Shown piece after piece: positions 43,629 through 53,003 of a DNA stretch of 64,000 bases; the stretch's first letter is position 1; every line of letters begins with the position of its first letter. The translations under genes and the position numbers were made by a program. Source of the stretch: Clostridia bacterium. GTDB lineage: Bacteria; Bacillota; Clostridia; Christensenellales; Aristaeellaceae. Where the stretch lies: positions 124,001-188,000 of the forward strand of contig JAFPWU010000010.1 in assembly GCA_017412715.1 (NCBI GenBank), given 5' to 3'. Below the pieces are notes generated by a model. That model made no database searches. It saw nothing but the letters and a program-made list of their open reading frames with translations, and was not told the DNA's origin.

Positions 43629-45413
43629 GTGAAAAGCCCAGCCCTTTCCTGGATTTCTGATGTGTCCGGCGCCAAAAAAATCTATATTCTTCTGCTTTCC
43701 CTGGTTCAGAGCGTGAACGGCGTCACCGGCGTGATCTATGCGCTTCTGATGCGGAATATCGTGGATGCCGCTGTGTCCCGGAACGCTGCCATGTTCTTGT
43801 ACTGGATGGCGGCCATTGTGCTGCTGGTGGGGGTGCAGCTCATCCTGCGTGCGCTCTTCCGCTGGCTCTCGGAGCTTTCCCGCTCGAGCCTGGAAAACAT
43901 CTTCAAGACGCGCCTCACCGACGTCCTGCTCCACCGGGATTATCTGCAGGTCAGTGCGCTGCATTCGGCCGAGTGGATGAATCGTCTGACCAACGACACC
44001 GTTGTCGTCGCCGACTCCCTGACCGAAATTCTCCCGGGTCTCTCCTTCCTGATGGTGAAGCTGGCCAGCGCGCTGGTGATGATTCTGACGCTGGAGCCGC
44101 GGTTTGCCTCCATCCTGATCCCCGCAGGCCTGCTAATGGCCGTATTTAACTGGCTTCTGCGCCGAAGGCTGAAGCAGTTTCACAAAGGCATTCAGGAAGC
44201 CGACGGCCGGCTGCGGGTCTTCCTCACCGAGCATATCGGCAGCATGCTGATGATCCGCTCCTTCGCTGCCGAGGAACAGACAGCGCAGCAGGCCGGGGAA
44301 AGGATGGAGGCGCATAAATCAGCCCGCATGCGGCGCAATCGCTTTTACAATTTCTGCAGTACCATCCTCGGCGCCACCACGGGCGGCATGCATCTTCTCT
44401 GCCTGGGCTGGTGCGGCTACGGAATTCTGAAGGGCACCGTTACCTTCGGTACCCTCACCGCGATGTCGTCGCTGATATCCCAGATTCAGGTTCCCTTTAC
44501 CGATCTTTCCGGCTTTTTACCGCAGTACTATACCATGCTGGCCAGTGCAGAACGCCTTATGGAAGCCGAGTCCTTTGACAGGGCTTCTGCACCGGATCTG
44601 ACGGTTCCCGCGGTACGGGAGCTCTATCGTTCCGGTCTTTCCGCCTTCGGCCTGCAGAATGTGTCCTTCTCCTATTATCCGCCGGTGGAGCGGGTGATAG
44701 ACCTGAGCAAGAAAAACATGCCCGTCGCGATCCGTAACCTGTCCCTCCAGATCCGTAAAGGCGAGTATGTGGCCTTCACCGGCCCCAGCGGGTGCGGAAA
44801 GTCCACGGTTCTGAAACTTCTGATGTGCGTCCTTCAGCCGGATACCGGTTCCCGCTATTTTCTGGATGCGGAAGGCCGGAAGGGAAATCTGACCGCTGCT
44901 TACCGCCGGCTTTTTGCCTATGTTCCCCAAGGGAATATGCTCATGAATGGAACCATCCGGGATATAATTGCTTTCGGAAAACCAGAAGCGGCCGCAGACG
45001 ATGCGCAGATCCGCCATGCACTGGAGGTTGTCAGCGCCGACGGCTTTGTGGATTCCCTGGAGCAGGGCGTGGATACACTCTTGGGTGAGCACGGAGCCGG
45101 CCTTTCCGAAGGCCAGATGCAGCGTATTGCCATCGCCCGCGCCATATTTTCGGATTCCCCTGTTTTGCTCCTGGACGAAGCGACCAGCTCTCTGGATGCC
45201 GAAACTGAGCAGAGACTGCTCAAAAATCTGCGCCGACTGACGGACAGGACGGTGGTCATCGTCACTCATCGCCCCGCGGCCCTCAGCATCTGTGATCGGG
45301 TATTCCGCTTTACAGCGCAGGGAATCATTGAAATATGTAAAATCAGCCAGGAGTCATTGGGGAGCGGAGAGTTCTCTGTACCGGTGTCGGGATGTGACTT
45401 TCAGAGAAGATAA
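43629..45413 (+). CDS. ABC exporter, fused membrane and ATPase domains
   Basis: A 594-residue half-transporter: six predicted helices in the first 320 residues, then an ATPase domain with Walker A GPSGCGKST (starting about residue 385), signature LSEGQMQR (about 490) and Walker B VLLLDEATSSLD (about 515). There is no N-terminal C39 peptidase domain, so it is not a classical bacteriocin exporter. The start is GTG 43629 with AAGGAGG upstream. It probably exports the product of the cluster, or a lipid-linked glycan. A 110-base gap separates it from the LCP gene and starts with TAAGGAAGCGCTGA. Confidence 0.9.
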   Translation: MKSPALSWISDVSGAKKIYILLLSLVQSVNGVTGVIYALLMRNIVDAAVSRNAAMFLYWMAAIVLLVGVQLILRALFRWLSELSRSSLENIFKTRLTDVLLHRDYLQVSALHSAEWMNRLTNDTVVVADSLTEILPGLSFLMVKLASALVMILTLEPRFASILIPAGLLMAVFNWLLRRRLKQFHKGIQEADGRLRVFLTEHIGSMLMIRSFAAEEQTAQQAGERMEAHKSARMRRNRFYNFCSTILGATTGGMHLLCLGWCGYGILKGTVTFGTLTAMSSLISQIQVPFTDLSGFLPQYYTMLASAERLMEAESFDRASAPDLTVPAVRELYRSGLSAFGLQNVSFSYYPPVERVIDLSKKNMPVAIRNLSLQIRKGEYVAFTGPSGCGKSTVLKLLMCVLQPDTGSRYFLDAEGRKGNLTAAYRRLFAYVPQGNMLMNGTIRDIIAFGKPEAAADDAQIRHALEVVSADGFVDSLEQGVDTLLGEHGAGLSEGQMQRIAIARAIFSDSPVLLLDEATSSLDAETEQRLLKNLRRLTDRTVVIVTHRPAALSICDRVFRFTAQGIIEICKISQESLGSGEFSVPVSGCDFQRR

Positions 45414-45420
45414 TTAATGA

Positions 45421-45585
45421 ATGAAAGCTGGTCATAGCGCTGAGAACTTCTGCGCTGTTCGACATATTGCTTTGAATGTTCTCAAGAACATGGATGACAA
45501 AATGTCAGTGGCGCGCAGAAGGAGACACTGTGCTTACGGCGATGCTTACCTGGAAAAGGTTATTATGAAGCTCGTTCATGCGTAA
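45421..45585 (+). pseudogene. Transposase remnant (ISAs1/H-repeat type C-terminus)
   Basis: A 54-codon open frame, too short for a gene, that reads HSAENFCAVRHIALNVLKN, then an Arg-rich ARRRRH, and DAYLEKVIMKLVHA to its stop. This matches the C-terminal end of ISAs1-family (H-repeat, YhhI-like) DDE transposases, where the equivalent of AENFCAVRHIALNVL is AELFSGIRHIAINIL. The rest of the transposase is missing; in-frame stops lie directly upstream at 45415-45420. It marks a past insertion right after the ABC transporter gene. Confidence 0.75.
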
Positions 45586-45609
45586 GCCGTGCTTTGTTTT
45601 CCCCACCCC

Positions 45610-45638
45610 TTGCCTTCATGATTATTTTGAATTAAAAT
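45610..45638 (+). promoter_or_regulatory. Promoter of the L,D-transpeptidase gene
   Basis: TTGCCT (45610-45615), 17-base spacer, TAAAAT (45633-45638). Transcription would start near 45645, which excludes a start codon at 45644 and supports the ATG at 45692. Confidence 0.65.
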
Positions 45639-45691
45639 AGAGGATGTTCTGCGAACTGAGAATAAAAAGACAGGAGGTCAGGTACGCGGAA

Positions 45692-46978
45692 ATGAGTTTA
45701 CGGAAAGCCCTTTCTCTCTGCTTTGCGGGGATGCTCCTTTTTTCGGCCGCCGGCCTGGGGGAGGAAGAGGATGATCTGCTGATCGAGGAGATCGTCGAGC
45801 ATGTCCTCCTGGATGATGAGAACGCGGAAGTTCCTTATGTGCAGGAAGCCTCCTCCGGGCGCGAAATCGTCTACACCCCTTCCTATGGCAGTTCTTACGA
45901 TCCCCTTCCCGGGGAGAACAATTTTTGGACCTTCCCGATGGACATTACCGACGAGGCGGCTGTCTGGGAGATGCTGATGACCCCCATCACCGTGGTGGAT
46001 ATCGGCAAGAAGAGCACCGAGAAAACCCAGACCTATCTGTACCGGGAGCCGGACGAGAACAGCCTGAAGGTAGGGGTCGTCACCTGCGAATCCCAGGGGG
46101 TCCGGGTGCTGGAAACCCTGGATAACGGCTGGTCCCTGGTGGAATGCTACTCCAGCTCCTTCCACGCGACGAAGGTGGAGGCCTGGAATCTGCTGGTGTC
46201 CGGATATATCCCGACCAGCTATCTGAAGGAGGTTTCCCCCAATCAGCATCTGGCCATGATCTGCGACAAGCTGACGCAGCGGGTGTATATTTTCCAGGAT
46301 GGAAAGCTGTTCTCCACCCTGATGTGTTCCACCGGCCTGGTTCAGTGGAACGGAACCAAGTTTCAGCCCTATAACGAGACCCGCTCCGGCGAATTCCTGC
46401 TGATGAGCCGGGTCGGAACCCTGATCAGCGACCGGCTCTTCTGCGATATGGCCATCCGATTCAACGACGGGGATATGATTCATGAGGTGCCCCACGTCAA
46501 GAACTCCGACGGGGTCAAGAATTACAGCTCCACGGAGTACAAGCTGGGCACCCGGGGCAGCCACGGCTGCATTCGGATTCAGCGGAATAAGACCCCCGAG
46601 GGCACAAATATGGGCTGGATCTGGAACCAGCTAAAAAGCGGCAGCAAGGTCAAGTTCGTCATCTGGGAGGACTGGCAGGGCCGGCAGGTTTCCTATCCCG
46701 ACCCCTCTCTCCAGCTGTACTATAACCCCAAGGGGGGCCAGTATTATCACTCCTCCTCCTTCTGCTACAGCGCCTCCGGGGTCACCTTCCAGCCCTTCAG
46801 CTACATTCAGCTGGAGGAAGAGCCCTTCTCGAAGCTGAAGTTCTGCCCATACTGCGTGCCCGCCCTCCGGCAGGGAGAGATCGACGAGATCAATGCCGCC
46901 CACGCCCTGGGCGGGGATCACGATCCCCTGCTGACCAGCCTGCGGGAAGGTTATTACGAATATCTGAAGCAGAATTAA
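45692..46978 (+). CDS. Secreted L,D-transpeptidase (YkuD) with Cys-rich C-terminal module
   Basis: Cross-links or trims peptidoglycan outside the cell. The 428-residue protein has a signal peptide (residues 1-23, LSLCFAGMLLFSAAGLG), an acidic region, an SH3-like segment (about 110-185), and the YkuD domain with GTRGSHGCIRI, catalytic Cys293 and His291. The C-terminal 100 residues carry YYHSSSFC and CPYC, four possible metal ligands in a layout like the small Ada-type zinc motifs. AGGAGG is 14 bases before the ATG, a little far. A transposase remnant lies just upstream. Confidence 0.9.
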   Translation: MSLRKALSLCFAGMLLFSAAGLGEEEDDLLIEEIVEHVLLDDENAEVPYVQEASSGREIVYTPSYGSSYDPLPGENNFWTFPMDITDEAAVWEMLMTPITVVDIGKKSTEKTQTYLYREPDENSLKVGVVTCESQGVRVLETLDNGWSLVECYSSSFHATKVEAWNLLVSGYIPTSYLKEVSPNQHLAMICDKLTQRVYIFQDGKLFSTLMCSTGLVQWNGTKFQPYNETRSGEFLLMSRVGTLISDRLFCDMAIRFNDGDMIHEVPHVKNSDGVKNYSSTEYKLGTRGSHGCIRIQRNKTPEGTNMGWIWNQLKSGSKVKFVIWEDWQGRQVSYPDPSLQLYYNPKGGQYYHSSSFCYSASGVTFQPFSYIQLEEEPFSKLKFCPYCVPALRQGEIDEINAAHALGGDHDPLLTSLREGYYEYLKQN

Positions 46979-47004
46979 GCGGGACAGACTTTATCCTTAA
47001 GCCC

Positions 47005-47043
47005 AAAAACGCTGGCAGCCTGCACTGGCTGCCAGCGTTTTTT
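47005..47043. terminator. Bidirectional terminator
   Basis: A 16-base stem (47005-47020 with 47027-47042), loop TGCACT, A run on the left and T run on the right. Shared by the L,D-transpeptidase gene (plus) and the malic enzyme gene (minus). Confidence 0.93.
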
Positions 47044-47049
47044 ATTCAT

Positions 47050-48219
47050 TTACAGCCGGGCCACCCCGCTGTCCCGGGCGGCCTGCGCCACCGCCCCGGC
47101 CACGGCCGGGCCGATGCGCTTGTCAAAGGCCAGTGGCAGGATATACTGAGCGTTCAGCTCCTCCGGCGCCACCAGTCCCGCCAGGGCAAAGGAAGCGGCC
47201 TGTTTCATGGCCTCGTTGATATCCCTGGCCCGCACATCCAGAGCGCCCCGGAAAAGGCCGGGGAAGCACATGACGTTATTGATCTGATTGGGATGGTCGC
47301 TGCGGCCTGTGCCCACCACCGCCGCGCCGGCATCCAGGGCCTCCTCCGGCTCGATCTCCGGCGTGGGATTCGCCATCGGGAAGACGATTGCCTTTTCCGC
47401 CATGGAGCGGACCATCTCCTTTGACACCACATGGGGAGCGGATACGCCGATAAACACGTCCGCGCCCTGCATGGCGTCCGCCAGCTTACCGGAGAATTTC
47501 TCCGGATTGGTGATTTTCGCCATTTCCTCCTGGGCAGGATTCATCTGTTCCCCTTCGCAGAGGATGCCGAAGCGGTCCACCATCTTCAGGTGCTTCACCC
47601 CCAGGTTCAGCAGATGCCTGCCGATCGCGATCCCCGCGGAGCCGGCGCCGTTGATGACCACCTTCGCCTCGCCCATCTCCTTCCCGACCGCCCGCAGGGC
47701 GTTGATCAGGGCGGCGCCCACCACGACGGCGGTCCCGTGCTGGTCATCGTGGAAAACGGGGATGTCGCAGATTTCCTTCAGGCGGCGCTCAATCTCGAAG
47801 CAGCGGGGCGCGGCGATATCCTCCAGGTTGATGCCGCCGAAGCTGCCGGAGATCAGGTAGACCGTCCGGACAATTTCATCCACATCCTTGCTGCGGATGC
47901 AGATGGGAAAGGCGTCCACATCGCCGAAGGCCTTGAACAGGGCGCATTTTCCCTCCATCACGGGCATGCCCGCCTCCGGGCCGATATCCCCCAGGCCCAG
48001 CACCGCCGTGCCGTCGGTAATCACGGCCACCATATTGTGCCGGCGGGTCAGGGTGAAGGATTTGTCGTAATCCTTCTGGATCTCCAGGCAGGGCTGGGCG
48101 ACGCCGGGCGTATAGGCCAGGGACAGCTCCTCCTTGTTCGTCACCGGGACCCGGGAAACCACCTCGATTTTTCCGCCCCACTCCCCGTGCAGGCGCAAGG
48201 ATTCTTCCGCGTAATTCAT
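47050..48219 (-). CDS. NAD-dependent malic enzyme
   Basis: Decarboxylates malate to pyruvate. The 389-residue protein is the short bacterial type: AYTPGVAQPCLEI, DGTAVLGLGDIGPEAGMPVMEGK, HDDQHGTAVVVGAALINAL and the Rossmann motif INGAGSAGIAIGRHLL. Full length, no fused phosphotransacetylase domain. It is the last gene of a minus-strand run, 54 bases after the transglutaminase-like gene, and ends at the bidirectional terminator. Confidence 0.95.
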   Translation of the reverse strand: MNYAEESLRLHGEWGGKIEVVSRVPVTNKEELSLAYTPGVAQPCLEIQKDYDKSFTLTRRHNMVAVITDGTAVLGLGDIGPEAGMPVMEGKCALFKAFGDVDAFPICIRSKDVDEIVRTVYLISGSFGGINLEDIAAPRCFEIERRLKEICDIPVFHDDQHGTAVVVGAALINALRAVGKEMGEAKVVINGAGSAGIAIGRHLLNLGVKHLKMVDRFGILCEGEQMNPAQEEMAKITNPEKFSGKLADAMQGADVFIGVSAPHVVSKEMVRSMAEKAIVFPMANPTPEIEPEEALDAGAAVVGTGRSDHPNQINNVMCFPGLFRGALDVRARDINEAMKQAASFALAGLVAPEELNAQYILPLAFDKRIGPAVAGAVAQAARDSGVARL

Positions 48220-48273
48220 CTCAGTTTCTCTCCTTTTGAGTCAGTTGATCCGGATGCGGAATCGCCGGCTGCT

Positions 48274-51200
48274 TCAGGGCACCAGCGGGATGTACCCGTG
48301 GCTCAGAGCAAAGTCAATTGCAACCTGATTGCCGTGAGTATAGATCGCGATGAGACTGCTTCCATCAAAGGCATCCTTCGCAATCTCCGTCACGCCCTCG
48401 GGAATATCGATTTCCGTCACCGGCAGATTCGCGAAGGCCTTGGACTCAATCCTTTTCAGGCTTTCCGGCAGCTTCCAGACCGTTCCCTGGGGCAGATAAT
48501 CCGCCTCTTGCATCGTGCCATCCTCCTCTGGCTCGTCCGGCAGTTTTCCGTTTTCATCTGTCACCTTTAACGGAAACTCGTGACGCCAGCTCAGTCTTCC
48601 CGTGACGATGGTCAGGACGCCGGTATATCTTCCGGGAGACGAGATGGTTTTAACCGCCATCTCCCGATCCTCGTCCCAGCGCACGCTGTTCCAGTCGTGT
48701 TCTTCACCGTCAACAGTCAGATAACCTGTATCAACGCGGTAAGAACCGTTATCCTCCGGATTCTCCCAGCCATCACTGAACCAGATCAGGTCTGCCCCAT
48801 AGACCTCTTCACCCGCCTTGATGACAAGCTCCTCCCCGAAGAAAGTTTCCACGCCTGCGGGCAGGCCGTTCGTGGGGGAGGCAAAGATTACTTTATACTC
48901 CTGCGCCCAGGTGAGCCTTCCCCAGGAGGCAGAAAGATGAATGAGATCCACCTCCGCGTCCGCCGGCGCCTGCTCCAGATAGACGTTGATCGCCGGCTGG
49001 CCCCAGTCCGTGTGAGGTTCAAAGCGGAACCTGGCGTTTCCCTCCACCGTCCAGTTGAATATCGGATCCCCTTCCAGCAGATTCCGATAGGTCTCATGTG
49101 CATTCAGCCAGTACTGGGTCACAAAAGGTTCCTGCTGAAGCACATCGTTTTCCGGTTCATTCAAGGGCGCCGTATCCGGATAGCATGTCGCCTCATCCAT
49201 TCCGTTCCAGGAGCAAAATGGCAGCTTGGTTGTCACAAAAACATGCCAGCCGGAACTCCATGCCGTCCAGCGGCCATCCTTCTGCGCGCAGAACCGGAAT
49301 AAGCCCTCTGTGAAATCTTCCGGCAGCTCCGCCTCCGCGAAGGATACGGAAGTACCCGGATTCTCCGCATCCAGAATATTCTCCCATTCATTCTCCTGGT
49401 TCCACAGCTGCACCACCACGCGATCCGGATTCTCCACGGAAAGGGTGAATGATGCATCCTTAATATTCAGCAGTATGTTATAGTCCGGGGTTACCTGGAG
49501 CTCTTCCTGATCCCCCTCCGACTCAATCTCCACTTGTATTTCCACAGGATCAGACCAGACGCCGTCAAATCGGCCCCAGATTTCTCCGTGCAGAACGCCC
49601 GGCTCGTTTCCATAGTTCAGCGTGCCGGTGCTGCCTGCCGTACAGCTGCTCCAGGGGGGATTCGATCCCCAGAGCTCCTCCCCCGTACGCGCGTCAGCCA
49701 TCCAGATATGATCGGCGACGGCCTCCGCCCCGCTGACCGTATACGTTAGCTCATCCCCGAACGCAGCGGGATTTGCAGAGAGGGTTACGGTCGCCGTGGG
49801 CAGCGTCCGGCTCTGCAGCGTGAATGCAGCCGTCGCTGCCAGCGGATCCGATTCCGGATCGGGATAATCCCCCTGAATCGCCTGGAGCCTGACCTCATAA
49901 TTCCCTGGCCGCAGAAAGGCAAAGCCCATATAGGTCTCGGTGTCCTTCACGCTCTCATCCCACAGAACGCTCTCCGACTGGCTGCCATCCTCCCCAAGCC
50001 AGAAAATCTCCAGATAGCGCCGGCTCTGTTCCAGGCCGGAAACGGTAACCGTCACATCCTGCCCGATATATCCGCCGCAGGAAACCGCCACCTCGGACCG
50101 GTCTTCTTCACTGGCCACCGCCAGCCGGCCGGTGCTGCCCAGCAGGGTTACGGTTCCCTCATCATACTCATAGGTGATGTCCGTCCCTCCGGCCCGATAA
50201 ACATACGCTGTTTCCGAGAGCTTCTCCGTATATCCTTTCAGAAACAGATCCCCCTGATACCCCACAGAGCCGTCGTCGCTGTTGGTGATGTCGGCCAGAT
50301 AGTGCAGGCCGCCCATGGTTACGATGTTCCACATATGGTTTCCTGCGCCGGTGCCGCCGGACATGGTGCCGGAAACGCTGATGGCGGACACGCCGCCGCT
50401 GAAGGAGCTTTCGTCGCACAGGAACTGGAAAGCCTTCGAATAGCCTTCGCAGACCACCTTCGTGCTGCTGTCGCCGTCAAAGACATAGACCAGCTGCCAG
50501 GGGTCGCCGTAGGGCGTCGCGCCGTCATACGCCGCCTCGTCGTTATAATCCACGGCGTCACATATGTATTCCTTATAGGCCGCCAGCTTTTCCGCGTCTC
50601 CCTTCCCGGCGTTGGCGGATACGGCCTGGCGGGCATTGGCGGCCGCCGCGGCCGCCCGGGTGCCGTAGGAGGTATCGAAGGCAAAGGTCCCGGCCGCCCC
50701 GCTCACGGAATAGCCCGCGGACACGCAGAGAGAATAGGTCGCGCAGTCGTCCTCCGCAACCGCAAAGCCGATGGTATCGTCCTTCCTTTCCGCGCCGAAT
50801 CTCCCCGTAATATATCCTGTGGAGTAGGAATACCCCGCGGTCTTGTCAAACCAGTACAAGTCATAGGGACAGTCGAACAGCAGGCTCTGGGTGACCCGGT
50901 CGAAATCCACTGCCGTGGCCGCGGAGAAGGCGCTCAAAGCCTCCTCATTAAAGTCGGCCGTATCCCCCTCAATATCGAAAATGCAGTCTACCCCCAGCTC
51001 TTCCGCGGTATACTCCAGCTGATCATAAATGTCCGCCAGCGGAATCCGGAACTCAGTATCCCCCGTCCGTCCCGCCGCCACCAGGGCAATCCTCTCCCTG
51101 GCCGCGGCGTACAGCTTCGCCTCCGGCCCGGTCAGCTGATCCCCGGCCACGGTGCCCCGGGATTTCATCCCGGTCATCACCCGGGCAATATATCCCGCCG

Positions 51201-51372
51201 CAGCCTGTCTCTCCGTCATGGAGGCCTGCAGCCTCTGCCCTTCCCCGGAGGAAAGGGAAATCACGGGGGCTTCCCGTTCCGCCAGAGCGCCCGGCAGCAG
51301 CGCGATGCTCAGGCCCAGCCCCAGCACGACGATCAGGATCTTTTTCAGCGTTTTACGGGTTTTTCCCTTCAT
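48274..51372 (-). CDS. Large secreted transglutaminase-like protein with C-terminal BspA-type repeat
   Basis: A 1032-residue exported protein. Residues 1-31 form a signal peptide with a basic start (KGKTRKTLKK) and cleavage near LLPGALA-E. The N-terminal 380 residues contain a transglutaminase/protease-like core: Cys308 in VVCEGYSKAF, His346 in GNHMWNIV, and Asp361 in HYLADITNS, a complete catalytic triad. The middle (about 390-900) is a series of beta-sandwich-like units, and the last 65 residues are a BspA/leucine-rich repeat (LPESLKRIESKAFANL, ITEIDIPEGV-type). Start at ATG 51372, with GGAGGAG upstream, preferred over 51387. It may act on cell-surface proteins or peptides. Confidence 0.8.
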   Translation of the reverse strand: MKGKTRKTLKKILIVVLGLGLSIALLPGALAEREAPVISLSSGEGQRLQASMTERQAAAGYIARVMTGMKSRGTVAGDQLTGPEAKLYAAARERIALVAAGRTGDTEFRIPLADIYDQLEYTAEELGVDCIFDIEGDTADFNEEALSAFSAATAVDFDRVTQSLLFDCPYDLYWFDKTAGYSYSTGYITGRFGAERKDDTIGFAVAEDDCATYSLCVSAGYSVSGAAGTFAFDTSYGTRAAAAAANARQAVSANAGKGDAEKLAAYKEYICDAVDYNDEAAYDGATPYGDPWQLVYVFDGDSSTKVVCEGYSKAFQFLCDESSFSGGVSAISVSGTMSGGTGAGNHMWNIVTMGGLHYLADITNSDDGSVGYQGDLFLKGYTEKLSETAYVYRAGGTDITYEYDEGTVTLLGSTGRLAVASEEDRSEVAVSCGGYIGQDVTVTVSGLEQSRRYLEIFWLGEDGSQSESVLWDESVKDTETYMGFAFLRPGNYEVRLQAIQGDYPDPESDPLAATAAFTLQSRTLPTATVTLSANPAAFGDELTYTVSGAEAVADHIWMADARTGEELWGSNPPWSSCTAGSTGTLNYGNEPGVLHGEIWGRFDGVWSDPVEIQVEIESEGDQEELQVTPDYNILLNIKDASFTLSVENPDRVVVQLWNQENEWENILDAENPGTSVSFAEAELPEDFTEGLFRFCAQKDGRWTAWSSGWHVFVTTKLPFCSWNGMDEATCYPDTAPLNEPENDVLQQEPFVTQYWLNAHETYRNLLEGDPIFNWTVEGNARFRFEPHTDWGQPAINVYLEQAPADAEVDLIHLSASWGRLTWAQEYKVIFASPTNGLPAGVETFFGEELVIKAGEEVYGADLIWFSDGWENPEDNGSYRVDTGYLTVDGEEHDWNSVRWDEDREMAVKTISSPGRYTGVLTIVTGRLSWRHEFPLKVTDENGKLPDEPEEDGTMQEADYLPQGTVWKLPESLKRIESKAFANLPVTEIDIPEGVTEIAKDAFDGSSLIAIYTHGNQVAIDFALSHGYIPLVP

Positions 51373-51414
51373 TCTCCGCTCCTCCATCGGTTCGTCCTGA
51401 CATACGGTTCCGGC

Positions 51415-52122
51415 TCAGCTGCCCAGGTAGGCCTTCCTCACGTTGTCATCCTCCAGCAGGGCTTTGGCCTCCCCGCTCATGGAGATAGTCCCCGTCTCCA
51501 GTACATAGGCCCGGTCCGCGACGGACAGCGCCATCTGGGCGTTCTGCTCCACCAGCAGGATGGTGGTTCCCGCCGCGTGCAGCTCCCGGATGATGTCGAA
51601 GATCTGCTCCACCAGGATGGGCGCCAACCCCATGGAGGGCTCGTCCAGCATCATCAGCCGGGGCTTGCTCATCAGGGCCCTGGCCATGGCCAGCATCTGC
51701 TGCTCGCCGCCGGACAGGGTGCCGGCGATCTGCTTTTCCCGCTCCTTCAGCCGGGGAAACCGCTGGAATACATCCGCCACGGAGCCGTCGATCTCCCCCG
51801 CCGGCCGGGAATATCCCCCCATCTCCAGGTTCTCCCGGACGGTCATCTGCTGGAAGATCCGCCGGCCCTCCGGGCACAGGGCCATCCCCAGCCCCACCAT
51901 CCGGTTGGCGGGCACGGAGTTGATATTCTTCCCTTCAAAGAGGATCTGACCGCTGCGGGGCTTCAGCAGCCCGGCCACGGTGTTCAGGATCGTGGATTTG
52001 CCGGCTCCGTTGGCCCCGATCAGGGTGACGATCTCGTGCTCCTCCACCCGGAAGGAGACGCCCTTGATGGCATGGATGGCGCCGTAGAACACGTGAATAT
52101 CGTTGATTTCCAGCATGCTCAT
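51415..52122 (-). CDS. livF: Branched-chain amino acid ABC transporter ATPase LivF
   Basis: A 235-residue ATPase: Walker A GANGAGKST, signature LSGGEQQMLAMARAL and Walker B LMMLDEPSMGL, with the LivF-type start MLEINDIHVFYG. Last gene of the liv operon; its first codons overlap the livG stop by four bases. Drives uptake of leucine, isoleucine, valine or related amides. Confidence 0.95.
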   Translation of the reverse strand: MSMLEINDIHVFYGAIHAIKGVSFRVEEHEIVTLIGANGAGKSTILNTVAGLLKPRSGQILFEGKNINSVPANRMVGLGMALCPEGRRIFQQMTVRENLEMGGYSRPAGEIDGSVADVFQRFPRLKEREKQIAGTLSGGEQQMLAMARALMSKPRLMMLDEPSMGLAPILVEQIFDIIRELHAAGTTILLVEQNAQMALSVADRAYVLETGTISMSGEAKALLEDDNVRKAYLGS

Positions 52123-53003
52123 GCCTCCGTCCCCTCCTTTTCGCCGACGTCCTTCTGCTTGCCCAGATAGGCCTCCACCACGATCGGATTCCGCTGGATC
52201 TCCTCCGCGGTGCCCTTGGCGATGATCTTTCCGTAATTCAGCACGCAGATGCCCTCGCAGATGCCCATCACCAGGTTCATGTCATGCTCGATCAGCATCA
52301 CCGCGATCTGGAACTGATCCCGGATCTTGATGATATTGTCCATCAGCTCCTGGGTCTCGTGGGGATTCATGCCCGCCGCCGGCTCGTCCAGCAGCAGCAG
52401 GCTGGGATTCGTCGCCAGGGCCCGGACGATCTCCAGCCGCCGCTGGGCGCCGTAGGGCAGGCTTCCCGCCTGCATATCCCCCATATCCTGCATGCCGAAG
52501 ATGCTCAGCAGCTCCATGGCCTTCTCGTGCTGCTCCCGCTCCTTCTTCCAGTAGGCGGGCAGCCGGAGGATGCCGGAAGGCATGCCGTACCGGACCTGGT
52601 TATGCAGCCCGATCCGCACATTGTCCTCCACCGACATATTGGAAAACAGCCGGATATTCTGAAAGGTCCGGGCGATGCCGTGCCTGCTGGCCGCCACCGT
52701 ATCCATGCCGTGCATGTCGATGCCGTTGATCATCACCGAGCCCCGGGTGGGCTCATAGACCTTGGTCAGCAGGTTGAAGACCGTCGTCTTTCCCGCCCCG
52801 TTGGGGCCGATCAGGCCGGCAATCTCCGTCTTTCCCACCACCAGGTTGAAGTCCTCTACCGCGGTCAGCCCGCCGAAGTCGATGCCCAGATGCTGGCATT
52901 CCAGCACCGGCATCTTTCCCAGATCCCGCTCCGGAATAATGCTCCGGGAGGGCACGGGCACCATCTTCGTGTCCGCGTTGCGCCTGCGGATGGTCTCGCT
53001 CAT
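52119..53003 (-). CDS. livG: Branched-chain amino acid ABC transporter ATPase LivG
   Basis: A 294-residue ATPase with a 30-residue basic N-terminal extension before the LivG core (LECQHLGIDFGGLTAV). Walker A GPNGAGKTT, signature LPYGAQRRLEIVRAL, and Walker B LLLLDEPAAGMNP with the LivG-specific following helix. Overlaps livM and livF by four bases on each side, so translation is coupled. Confidence 0.95.
   Translation of the reverse strand: MSETIRRRNADTKMVPVPSRSIIPERDLGKMPVLECQHLGIDFGGLTAVEDFNLVVGKTEIAGLIGPNGAGKTTVFNLLTKVYEPTRGSVMINGIDMHGMDTVAASRHGIARTFQNIRLFSNMSVEDNVRIGLHNQVRYGMPSGILRLPAYWKKEREQHEKAMELLSIFGMQDMGDMQAGSLPYGAQRRLEIVRALATNPSLLLLDEPAAGMNPHETQELMDNIIKIRDQFQIAVMLIEHDMNLVMGICEGICVLNYGKIIAKGTAEEIQRNPIVVEAYLGKQKDVGEKEGTEA

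Noticed and set aside
43629-45413. ABC transporter as a peptidase-containing bacteriocin exporter
   Set aside because: No N-terminal C39 peptidase domain with its Cys/His motifs is present.
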